Source of the DNA: Phalacrocorax aristotelis
Taxonomy: Eukaryota > Chordata > Aves > Suliformes > Phalacrocoracidae
Assembly (NCBI RefSeq): GCF_949628215.1
Contig: NC_134277.1
Coordinates: 61,721,918 to 61,785,917 of the forward strand
DNA length: 64,000 nucleotides
Reading direction: 5' to 3'
The translations under genes and the position numbers were made by a program. The notes under the pieces were generated by a model. It was not told the origin of the DNA, ran no database searches, and was given only the letters and a program-made list of their open reading frames with translations. Of this stretch, positions 35,221 through 47,000 are shown one piece after another. The first letter of the stretch is position 1. Each line of letters opens with the position of its first letter.

Positions 35221-37029
35221 CAGCCCTGTCCATTCCATAGATCCCGCTTGCCCATTAACCTGGTGTCCCCTCCACTGAGGTGATTAATAATTAATCAGAT
35301 CCGGCAGAGAGCAGCCAGCACATGACTTGCCACATGTACAACTTATTTTACTCCACTTTGCAGTTCCAATACAGAGGGAAACAGCTTTCTTCCCCAAATT
35401 GTTGCTGCATCTTGCCAGTTTTGAGTTGTGGTGCGACTGTCATGCCAAGCCACGTGATTTTTCAGGACGTGTTTTTTAGCCTGAAAGGTCCTGGTTAATC
35501 TTACCTTTGCACTGCTGGAAGCCTTTTGCTCTAGATGGAGCCACTCTTGATTTATAACCTGCCCTTGGACGGAGAGGAGCAAGGCTGCACGCTGCTTTTT
35601 GGCAAGCATCCCCTAGCTACCACGTCCTGCAGGTGCAGCATGTGTTCATCCACAGGCTTGATGAAACATGCACTTTTTATTTCTCTAACTGTGGCCAGTA
35701 AACTATTTATGAATGGCAATTAAAAAAAAAAAACCAAAAAGCTGAGTTTTTGCAGGCAAGTTTGAAGACAGTTTTGTTCTTCAAGGCATCACTAATCTTG
35801 CTACAAAGTAAATGTCAATGAGCAAATGAACAATCCTAGAAGATGTATCAATAGTGCTTCCCTGGACACAGAGTGAAGTGCATGATAATCACTCAGTTGA
35901 CCACAGAAAGTTGAAGATCTGAGTCCATCATGCAGCCTGGAACTGTGAGTGCAGAGAGTCAACATATTTCTAGCCTGAACTTTATCCCACAAAGCCATTC
36001 CCCTTTGGGGATGGGAGTAATAAAACTAATAACAAAGTATTTGTAAGAAATCAATTACACTGTACAATGGGTTTTGGACACTTGTCTGGGGCTTCTAGTC
36101 AGGTTTCAGAGAATGACATTAATGCAGCACCTGGAAAAATGGTGGTACAGTCTCATTATTTAATTTCCACCATTGAAAAAAAGCTCTGAAGGTAAGTGCT
36201 AGAAATTTCTTAATGATATCAGAGCTTAATACAAAGACTTTAGTGCACATGGGTGAGGAATGTCACACAGAGCCCTATTTCATTAGCTAGGAAAGCACTG
36301 TGTGCAAGGTAAAGTATAAGTTATGTCAGTGGAATAGTTACATCAACTAGAATATGAAACTAGAGTTCTTAAACTGCTGCTGAGATGCTGAGACGCAGAG
36401 ATGGAGCCTCCCTTCTGCTTTATGTAGATGGGCAGCTAATCATTATTTGATTAGCAAAATGTCCCTAACCACATATAATTTTTTCTGTTGCTGCCTCCCT
36501 GAGTGACTATACTTCTCCCTGGCAAAAGCCAAATGCAGGGCTTCCTCTTCCCAAACTGTTTACATGATGCTTCTGATGATGAAAAAGTAGCAACAATAAA
36601 ATATAACTCTAGACACAAAAGTGTGCTACTGCATGGAGAAAGAAATTGAACAAGATCCAAAAAATAACATGTAACTTTTATAATAGTATTTCGTTAATAA
36701 ACAAAACTAAAATACATTAAAGACTGGAAACACACACACAAAAATTCATATTTACCTATCAGAAGTTAGGTCTACTAATGTATTATTTTAACAGATAGTA
36801 GTTTACAAAGATTCACATTCTATCTCGTATTTTAACATAGAAATATGTGCACATGTTTAAGTAACAGCTTTTCCAGTATTTGTGGAAATTATTTTGTTTG
36901 AAGTCCGCGTACATCCCTTTCATGTGAACAAGATTCTCTCTTTTCTGTGAAAAAACAATTCCAAAGCTACACAGAACTGACCAGCAGCCAGCTCTCAGGC
37001 TAATTTCTGTGAGCCTTTCTGTGTATCAT
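35221..37029. other. Intergenic, nothing recognised
   Basis: AT-rich. A good donor-like AAAG|GTAAGA lies on the minus strand near 35510-35501, but no matching exon was established. No repeat family recognised. Confidence 0.5.
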
Positions 37030-39826
37030 TGCCAGCAGGATGGCTGACCTGGTAAGGAGGGCTTTAAACCAGCAATGATGAGGAGGGAAAGTTTCCGGCT
37101 GCCCTGTGAGGGAGTGATGGACAGGTCTGATAAGCAAAGGGCCTGGAGTGATGCGATCATCACAAAATTAAGAAAACAGGACTGAAGGAGGGCCATCTTC
37201 AGTGCTTGCATGTAAGCAAGGAAGTGCCTACAAGGCACCATTATAGGGAAGTGCTTAAAACCCTTTCTGGAAAATCAGCATACTGGGGTGCCTCTCAGAA
37301 GAACCTGTATGCTCATGCACACAACATGGGGAATAAACATAATGAATTATAGATCTGTGTGTGGCTGCAGGACTATAATCTTGTTGAGATCACAGAGATG
37401 TGGTGGGATGGCTCCTATGACTGTAGCATTGCAATGGAGAGATACAAGCTGTTTAGGCCAGGAAGATGAGGAGGGGGTGTTTCCCTTTATGTGAGGAAGC
37501 AGCTGGAGTGCATAGAGCTCTGCCTGGGGATGGATGATGACCAAGTGAGAGCTTATGAGTAAGGATTAAAAAGCAGACTGGTATTAGTGACATTGTAGTG
37601 GGTGTCTGCTATAGGCAGACATACTAACAGAAAAGGAGGGAGTCATCAGGCATGTGAAGGTTAAAGGCAGCCTTGGATACAGTGATCATGAGATGCTGAA
37701 TTTCAGACCCTGAGAGGAGTAAGCAGGGAAAAAAGCAAGATCACAGTGCTGGATTTCATGAGAGCATGCTTTGGCCTCTTCAGGGATCTGCTTGGTACAG
37801 TCCCACAGGATCAGGGCTTGGAGGGAATGGGGCCCAAGGAAGCTAGTTAATATTCCAGGGCCACCTCCTCAAAGCTCAAGAGTAGTCCATCCTAATGAGC
37901 AGGAAGTCAAGCACAAAAGCCAGGAGACCTGCATGGATGAACAAAGAGCTCCTGGCAAAACTAAAAAAAAAAATACACAGAAGGTGGAAGCAGGGACAGG
38001 TGACGTGAGAGGAATGTAGAGACACTGTCCAAGCATGTAGGGATGTGGTTAGGAAAGTCAAAGTCAAAGTGGGACTCAATCTGGCCAGAGTTGTCAAAGG
38101 CAACAAGAAGGGCTTCTGTAAGAACATAGATGACAAAAGGAAAGCTAGGGAAAATGTAGGCTCATTGATGAATGGGACAGGGGACCTGATTACACAGGAC
38201 ATGGAAAAGGATGAGGTACTCAATGCCTTCTTTACCTCCATCTTTATTAGGAAGACCAGCCTTCAGGAATCACAGGCCCCAGAGACCAGGGGGAAAGACT
38301 GGAGCAAGGAAGACATACTCTTGGTGGAAGAGGATCAGGCCAGAGAATATTTAAACAAACTGGACATATGTAAGTCTGTGGACCCTGATGGGACAAACCC
38401 ATGAGCACTGAGGGAGATGGCTTTGTCACTGCGAGGCCACTCTTGATAATCTTTGATTGATTGTGGCAATTGGGAGAGGTGCCTGAGCACTGGAAAAAAG
38501 CAAATGTCACTCCTGTCTTCAAGAAGGGCAAGAAGGAGAACTCAGGGAACTACAGGCCTGTCACTCTCACCTTGAGCCCTGGGAAGGTGGAGTGATTAAT
38601 CCTAGAAACCACTTCCAGGCCCATGAAGGACAAGAAAGTTGTCAGGAGTAGTCAGCATGGCTTCACCAAGGAGAAGTCATGCTTCATGCTTAACCAACCT
38701 GATAACCTTCTACAATGAAATGACTGGCCTGGTAGGTGAGAGGAAAGCACTGGTTATTTTCTACCTGGATTCAGTAAGGCTTTTGGCACTGTCTCCCATA
38801 AGAGCCCCGTAGAGAAGCTGTTGAAGTATGGGTTGGATGGAGCAGACAGTGAGATGGATTAAAAACTGACTGAGTGGCCAGGCCCAGAGCATGGTGAGTC
38901 CGGTTAGAGGCAAGTAACTACCAGTGTACCCCAGAGGTCCATTCTGGGTCCAGTCCTGTTTAACAACAGAGTGTACCCTAAGCAAGTTTGCTGATGACAC
39001 AAAACTGGGAAGAGTGGCTGATACAGTGGAAGGTTGTGCTGCCATGTGGAGGGACCTTGACAGGCTGGAGAAATGGGCTGACAAGAACCTCATGAAATTG
39101 AACAAGTGCAAAGCCCTGCATCTGGTGAGGAACAACCCCATGCAGCAGTATATGCTAGGGGTCCACCCAGCTGAAAGCAGCTTTGCAGAAAAGGACCTAT
39201 GGATCCTGGTGGACATGAGCCAGTGATGTACCCTTGTGACAAAGAAAGCTAGTGGTAACCTGGGCTGCCTTAGGCCAAGTACTGTCAGCAGTCGAGGGAG
39301 GTGATACTTCCCTTCTACTCAGCACTGGTGAGGCCACACCTGGAGTACTGTGTCCAGTTCTGGACTCCATACTGGAGAGAGTCCAGCAAAGGGCCACAAA
39401 GATGATTAATGGACTGGAGCATCTCTCCTGTGAGGATAGGATGAGAGAGCTGGGATTGTTCATCCTGGTGAAGAGAAGGCTCAGGGGGAATCTTATAAAT
39501 TTATATAAATACCTGAAGGGAGAGTGTAAAGAGGTCAGAGCCAGGCTCCCAGGAATGAGGCTCAGTGGTGCCCAGTAACAGGACCAGAGGCAATGGGCAC
39601 TAGGTGAAACACAGGAGGTTCCCTCTGAACATCAGGAAACACTTTTTTTACTATAAGCGTGACCGAGCACTGCTAGAGGTTGCCCAGGGAGGTTGTGGAG
39701 TCTCCCTCCTTGGAGATATTAAAAAACCATATGGGCAACCAGCTTTAGGTGGTCCTGCTTGAGCAGGGAGGCTGGGCCAGATGACCAGGGGTCCCTTCCA
39801 ACCTCATTCTGTGATTCTGTATGACC
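37030..39826 (+). mobile_element. CR1 LINE, long degenerate copy
   Basis: About 2.8 kb in plus orientation. It starts in the end of ORF1 ('ctggtaaggagggctttaaa'), runs through the endonuclease region (remnant of 'gagatcacagagatgtggtg' coding for a TETWW-like motif), the reverse transcriptase (38045-39226) and the 3'UTR, and ends in the CR1 tail 'cattctgtgattctgt'. The FADD catalytic motif (KFADDTKLG) is present. However, the upstream reading frame is broken by many stops and shifts, and a short deletion just before FADD joins the LFN strand to ECTLSKF. It is dead. Confidence 0.92.
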
Positions 39827-40912
39827 CCTGTGAAATTCCTGGTCAACACTAGAGACAGATTTCTTCTGAAAACAGAGATGTTTTCCATATGAGCTGTTGG
39901 CCTTTATAGTCTCTCTCTTAAAATAAAATCCTGCCTGTTTTATTTTCCATGGTTAGTAATGGTCAGCAGCATCATTTGGTTTTTTATTCTTCTGAATTTC
40001 TATTCTATGACAAATGATCAACAGTTCTTCATTATCTTCCCTTCACACTTCCTTAATTCCACTGCCCTCTGGACCAAAGCATCCACCCAATTCCTCTTAT
40101 ATCCTGCACAGAACACTTCTGGCCTATGCATTAAAGGTATATGCTTTACTGCATACCATACCTGTTTCTGTTGTTAAATCTAATCTACATAAATTGATTC
40201 CAGCATATCTTTAACCCCTGTGTGACATTTTCATTAAAACTAAAGATTGCCAGCTGCAAGCAACTATTTGCATCTGTCAGGGTGAATTAAAAAAACCCAC
40301 CATATCACTTCAATGGGCCAGACCACTATTTAGTGGCTACAGAAAACACTAAATTACAAAACATCTTTATTAATTTTGAAGGTAAGACATTTAATTCATC
40401 TTTCAGTCATATCTGAGATTTATGGTTTTCAAAACAGTAAATAAACCAAACCAAAAACATACCAAGCCTCAGAAGCTACTTCACTCATTTCATAACAATA
40501 ACTCAGAGGAGAAAGTGTAAACAGGTAAATTATAATTGATGCATCTTTGCTCTGACAGCCCAGGAGGTACGCAAAGCAGAGAAGTATTCAAGGAGGCAAC
40601 CAAACAATAAAAGAATATACCAGGATAATCTGATTGATATATATGGTGTATATATTTGATGTACAACCTACATTCTGCTTTCTTTAAGTGAAGGTAGTGA
40701 AATTGAATTGAACTGAATTTTTAATTGAAATTTCTTGAAAGAAGAGGATTATTTCCATCTCTTTCAGGGATGTCTAACTTTTTATCCACTCTGTAGCTGG
40801 CAGAAGAATATAGACATATTGATTACAATTAAAACAAACAAAAAAATGATTGTCTTTACTCAGGTCCATTAGTGAGATTTCCAGTCCAATTAGCAGATAA
40901 TACTAAGGCACT
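39827..40912. other. Spacer between two convergent CR1 copies
   Basis: About 1.1 kb of AT-rich sequence with no recognised feature. It is flanked by the 3' tails of the plus-strand CR1 on the left and the minus-strand CR1 on the right. Confidence 0.6.
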
Positions 40913-43900
40913 TAGAATGATAGAATCATTAAGGTTGGAAAAGACCCTTAACATCATCACGTCCAACCACTAACCTATCACTGCCAAGTCCACCACTAAA
41001 CCATATCCTCAAGCACCACGTCTACCCTTGTTTTAAATACCTCCAGGGATGGAGACTCTACCACCTCCATGGGCAGCCTGTTCCAATGCCTGACAACCCT
41101 TTCAGTGAAGAAGTTTTTCCTAATATCCAACCTAAACTTCCCCTGGCGCAGCTTGAGGCCATTTCCTCTCATCCCATTGCTTGTTACTAGGGAGAAGAGA
41201 CCAACATCCACCTTGCTACAACCTCCTTTCAGGTAGTTGTAGAAAGCCATAAGGTCTCCCCTCAGCCTCCTCTTCTCCAGACTAAACAACCCCAGCTCCC
41301 TCAGCCGCTCCTCGTAAGACTTATTCTCTAGACCCTTCACCAGCGTTGTTGCCCTTCTTTGGACAGACTCCAGCACCTCGATGTCCTTCTTGTAGTGAGG
41401 GGCCCAAAAGTGAACACAGGACTTGAGGTGCAGCCTCACCAGTGCTGAGTACAGGGGCACGATCACCTCCCTGCTCCTGCTGGCCACACTATTCCTGATA
41501 CAAGCCAGGATGCCATTGGCCTTCTTGGCCGCCTGAGCACACTGCTGGCTCATGTTTAGCTGGCTGTCAACCAACACCCCCAGATCCTTTTCCTCCAGGC
41601 AACTCTCGAGCCACTCCTCCCCGAGCCTGTAGCATTGCATGGGGTTGTTGTGACCCAAGGGCAGGACCCTACACTTAGCCTTGTTGAATCTCATACCATT
41701 GGCTCTGGCCCAATGATCCAGCCTGTCCAGGTCCCTCTGTTGGGCCTTCCTTCCCTCCAGCAGATCGACACTTCCACCCAGCTTGGTGTCACCTGCAAAC
41801 TTACTGAGGGTGCACTCAATCCCCTCATCCAGATCATCAATGAAGATATTGAACAGGACCAGCCACAACACTGAGCCCTGGGGGACACCACTTGTGACTG
41901 GCCGCCAACTGGATTTGACTCCATTCACCACCACTCTCTGGGCTCAGCCGTCCAGCCAGTTTGCAACCCAGCGCAGAGTGCACTTGCCCAAGCCGTGAGC
42001 AGCCAGCTTCTCCAGCAGAATGCTGTGGGAGACATTGTCAAAGGCCTCACTAAAGTCCATGTTGACAACGTCCACAGCCTTCCCCTCATCCACTAAGCAG
42101 GTCACCTTACCATAGAAGGAGGCTAGGTTAGTGAGGCATGACCTCCCTTTCATAAACCCATGCTGGCTGAGCCTGATCCCCTGGTTGTCCCACATATGCC
42201 GCAAAATGGCATTCAAGATGATATGCTCCATGACCTTTCCCGGCACTGAGGTCAGGCTGACAGGTCTGTAGTTCCCCAGATCCTTCTTCTGACCCTTCTT
42301 GTAGAGGGGTGTCACATTTGCTAGTTTCCAGTCATCTGGGACCTCCCGGTTGACCAGGACTGCTGATAAATGATGTAGAGTGGCTTGGCGAGCTCCTCTG
42401 TCAGCTCCCTCAGTATGCTCGGGTGGATCCCATCTGGCCCCATGGACTTGTGAACATCCAGGTGAAGGAGCAGGTCGGTGATTGCCACCTCTTCAACAAC
42501 TGGGGCTTCATTCTGCATACTATCTCCATCTCCCAGCACAGGGGCCTGACAACCCCAAGGATGACCAGTCTGACTATTAAAGACTGAAGCAAAGAAAGCA
42601 TTAAGTACCTCAACCTTCTCCTCATCTTTCGTGGCAAGGTTACCTTCCACATCCAACACAGGAGGGAGATTCTCCCTGGCCCTCCTTTTTTCACTGATGT
42701 ATTTAAAAAAGCATTTTTTGTTATATTTAATGCCAGTGGCCAGTTTAAGTTCCAACTGGGCCTTTGCCTTTCTAATCTTTTCCCTGCATAACCTCACAAC
42801 ATCCTTGTAGCCCTCCTGAGTCACCTGCCCCTGCTTCCAAAGGCGGCAAGCTCTCCTTTTTTTCTTGAGTTCCAGACAAAGCTCCCTATTCAGCCAAGCC
42901 AGCCTTCTCCCCCACCTGCTTGACTTACGGCACATGGGGATGGCCTGCTCCTGCGCCTCTGAGGCTTCCTTCTTTAATAACATCCAGCCTTCCTGGACTC
43001 CTTTGCCCTTCAGGACTGCCTCCCAAGGGACTCTGTTAACCAGGCTCCTTAACAATCCAAAGTCTGCCCTTCTGAAGTTCAGGGTAGCAGTTTTGCTGAC
43101 CCTCTTCTTTACTTCTCCAAGAATTGAGAACTCTTTCATGTCATGGTTGCTGAGCCCAAGACAGCCTCTGACCACCACATCACCCACCAGGCCTTCTCTG
43201 TTCATAACCAGCAGGTCCAGCGGGGCACCTCCCCTGGTTGGCTCGCTTAACAAACAGCTGCGTCAGGAAGTTATCTCCCACACACTCCAGGAACCTCCAA
43301 GACTGCTTTCTTTCTGCTGTCTTGTATTTCCAGCAGATATCTGGTAAGTTGAAGTCTCCCACGAGAACAAGGGCTAGAGATTGTGAGACTTCAGCCAACT
43401 GCTTGTAGAGTACTTCATCTGTCTCCTCATCCTGGTTGGGTGGTCTATAACAGACTCCCACCAGGATATCTGCCTTATTGGCCTTCCCCCGATCCTTACC
43501 CATAAGCACTCAACCTTATCATTACTGTCGTTGAGTTCTAGACAGTCAAAACACTCTCTAACATACAAGGCTACCCCTCCACCTCTCCTTCCTTGCCTGT
43601 CCCTTCTAAAGAGCTTGTAGCCACCCATTGCAGTGCTCCAGTTGTATCAGTCATCCCACCATGTTTCCGTGATGGCGACCACATCATAGTTTCCCTGGTG
43701 CGCAATGGCTCCCAGCTCCTCCTGTTTATTGCCCATGCTACGTGCATTGGTGTAAATGCACTTCACTTGATCTATAGATCTCATCTCCAACACAGGTATG
43801 CCACCCCTAGGCTCATCCCTAGCAAGCCTGGTTTTATCCCCTTCCCCCTTCAAATCTAGTTTAAAGCTCTCTCAGTGAGACCTGCTAACTTCTGAGCCAG

Positions 43901-44098
43901 AACCCTTTTCCCCCTTTGCGACAAGTGAACCCCACCTGTCTCCAGCAGGCCTGGTGCCATGTAAACTGCCCCATGATCAAAAAAACAAAAATTCCACCGC
44001 TGGCACCAGCCTCTGAGCCACGTGTTAATGCGATGGGACTTCCTGTTCCTTTCCGTATGTCTCCTGGCTACCAATGGGATGGAGGACACACTTGCAGT
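40913..44098 (-). mobile_element. CR1 LINE, nearly complete copy, inactivated
   Basis: About 3.2 kb. From the 5' side on the minus strand: C-terminal end of ORF1 (44089-43856, with the esterase-like GVHLSQRGK motif), stop, then ORF2 endonuclease (43853-43374; ITETWWDD, RRGGGVALYVRE, GDFNLPDICW continuing in another frame), then reverse transcriptase (43253-40996; [27 protein letters not shown]) and the 3'UTR ending at the reversed tail near 40913. Lesions: an in-frame TGA at 43649-43647, frame changes near 43.4-43.5 kb, 43.2 kb and 42.3 kb, a TGA at 41946-41944, and the catalytic FADD read as FAGD (GGT for GAT). It is 5'-truncated within ORF1 and incapable of autonomous movement. Confidence 0.95.
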
Positions 44099-47000
44099 CT
44101 TTAAATATAAATTTCTAGCTCTTGGTTTTCTAACAGGTCTTCAAGCATTAGCTGAAGCATCCTTATAGTAATAAGAGGGATTATATTAGCAGTGCTCTGA
44201 TTTTGTATTATTTTAATATGGCAATAACTCAACTAGCTCAATTTAGAGAGGGTAGATTCAGAACTGTATTTCTTAGAGAAAAAAGGGATACTAAATACAA
44301 TCTCAAATTCCTTCAGAAATATTTGATTTATGATAGTAAATGTGATGCATATTTGCCTTTTCTTTCTAAATTCTGTAGTAATAGTTTTTTTGACTAATAA
44401 ATGATAATAGTAAGTAAACACTTAGGCTGTCAATAAGTATCCTGTTCCAGAAATAGCTTCTTCCTGCAGTAGTTGCTTATGAGTGAAAACACTAACTTAC
44501 ATCTGCTAGAGGAACTGCATTTACTAGAAGTAATTCACCTTAGTCGACGTGAGCCAGAGCAAAGATGTATAACATACCATTTATTTGAGCTAACTGGGCT
44601 CATTTTAGCACAAGTGGACTAAAGAACACTTACGCGTTCCTTCTCCAGGGGCTGGGGAATCAGTAAATTACATGAAAACGCCACTTAAAAGCAGCTGGAG
44701 AGAAATTATTGGCAGTAACCTCATCTACCAATACTGCCATAGCATGTTGCACTGCTGCCTGCAGCCTTAAGTGAGACTTTTCAAAAGGGTGTAACTGAGC
44801 TTGATATCCACTCCCCAATACAGGCCCTTGACTCTTCTGCAGCAATCACTGCTCAGCGTGCTCAACTTCACAGTGAGGGTGACAAATCATTCCCTTAAGA
44901 GCCATCATGAGTGACATCTCTCCATGTAACTGCACTAATAAGGGGAGTACAGAAATAGAAATGTTTAAGGAACAGGTGTGTTCTAAAGGGATTTTAATTA
45001 TACCAATAAAACTGTGGTATGACATTAACACTATTACTGTAATTTGTTTTCACTTTTATTGTGCTGTACTTTTAATACTCTGTTCAGTGTGCCATGATTT
45101 TTTAAAAGCAGAAGAAATCTGTATAATCACTACAAGCTTTGTCTGTAGACAAGCCAGTAAGACAACTTTTACATAATATGACACTGCACAATAGCTACAC
45201 CCTAAACAAAAGCATGCTCCCTGATAAGCATGTGTGTATGTGTGTGTACGTCTACAGAGGAGACTGCAATATTTGCAAACTTGGCTACTTAAGCTTAAAT
45301 ATAAGCCCCGAGAAAGAAGCCACATTTTAAAAACTGCCCACCTCCTATTATTTGACAAATAAAAAAATTAGGCTTTTAAGTAATGTAGGTAAATGAATTT
45401 GGCATTCAGGTTCAGAGTTTTGAAAAACTTCAGGCATGTAAAGGTGCAGATAGGTGGCTTGTGAATTTTTCCAGTGGACAGTCCAAACCTAAAGGTTTGT
45501 AAAAACTCTAGTTATGGGTCATATTCACATGCCAGACATGCAATTAAGTTCTGCACTTAATCATTGGATGGAGTAGGTTCCTCTGAAGCAGGATGATCCC
45601 ACATCCCAGGTAGATTATGAGGCCCTGAATACCAATGTAGCAACTGTGTTCTTATGAGGTGCAGCATCACTCCACATTTTTGTCTGAGAAACGGGGTTTC
45701 CTGTTCCCTTTCCAAAGTACAGCTCTCTGATCTTATGTGTGCCATATCATAATACCCAATGAAAGGGCACATTGCCTTTTCTCCTTCAAAAAAGAGAAAC
45801 AAAGACAGAAAATACACCTGCTCACCCTTTTTGAAAGCTTTCAACGATCAATTCAGAGTCAAAGTTGAGAACCACAGAGGGAAAACCGGTCATGGGGACT
45901 TTAATGGAAATTAAGTAAGTTAACCTGTTTATCTTTAGATTTATACACTTTGCCTTGGAAACTAATCTTAATCTACACAAGTTAGAACATTTTAGCCAAA
46001 TTGTATTTTCAGTTGGCAAGTATTTGCCATTTTTAGATACAGTTCTACCAGCTGAGATAATTGGGATGAGGTGGCGTAGAAGTTTACATTAGCTATTGGT
46101 ATCTTTCTTCCTAACTGTTTTCTTTGGAACACTGAAAAGGAAAACAGAAGATTGGGCTTTTTTCCTATGATTTATGTGTGAAATTTCTAAGGTGTGGAAA
46201 AGCCACAGAAGGGTCTTGGAATTTCAAAATAAAGCAAATGGCATATTGTAATATGTTTTACAAATGATAATGTAAACCCCACATAAGCATAAGGAGGATT
46301 TTAAAAAATATGTTCCTTGGCTGTGAACTTAGGGAACATTTAGAGTCAAACTGGGGGGACTAGAATAGGAATTTCTTTGTCTATTCCCAAATAAACAATT
46401 TGTTTATTTTATTGAAAATGGACAGTAGAACATATGCAGCCTTTTGGTCAGGTAAAAAGGCAAATATGGGAATGTCTAGCTGCCTCTGGTTAATTTTTTC
46501 CTCTGATCTCTTTCAGACATCCCATGCTTTCTTACACAATCTTCTGCAAACGTGGACCTGAACCTTCTGTGTTTGCTGCCCAGCCTCCCACGAGCTGGAG
46601 AGATTCCAGCTGATCCCCACCCACGCGATGCTAAACCTGTTGGTCAATGGTTGGTGTGTAACAGTCAATCTTTCTCTACCCAGAGGCATTGGATGGCAAG
46701 CCTTAAATCCCTCCCATCTTAATCTGTGAAGCAGTAGGTTATACAGTCTATTCCCTGTTCTTACAAATCCCCAAAGCCTTTGCAATTCAATAGCCAAAAA
46801 GCTTAGAAACATACGTAAATGAGTCTTATTAGTCATAGGTGCTTACAACACTATCTTTGTTTTCCAAGGGAAAGAAAACAGCTTACTAGACATTTAGCAT
46901 GAATTAACATCATAACTTTGTGAAATCTTATTTTTAAATTCCTAATTGTTTATTTGCTGAAGTTACCCAAAGCCAATCTACATTTCTGAAACTCAATAAT

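Noticed and set aside
34614..35238. Open frames of 100-191 codons over the orphan CpG island as protein genes
   Set aside because: Composition is that of random GC-rich frames in several overlapping phases. No domain or splice structure was recognised.
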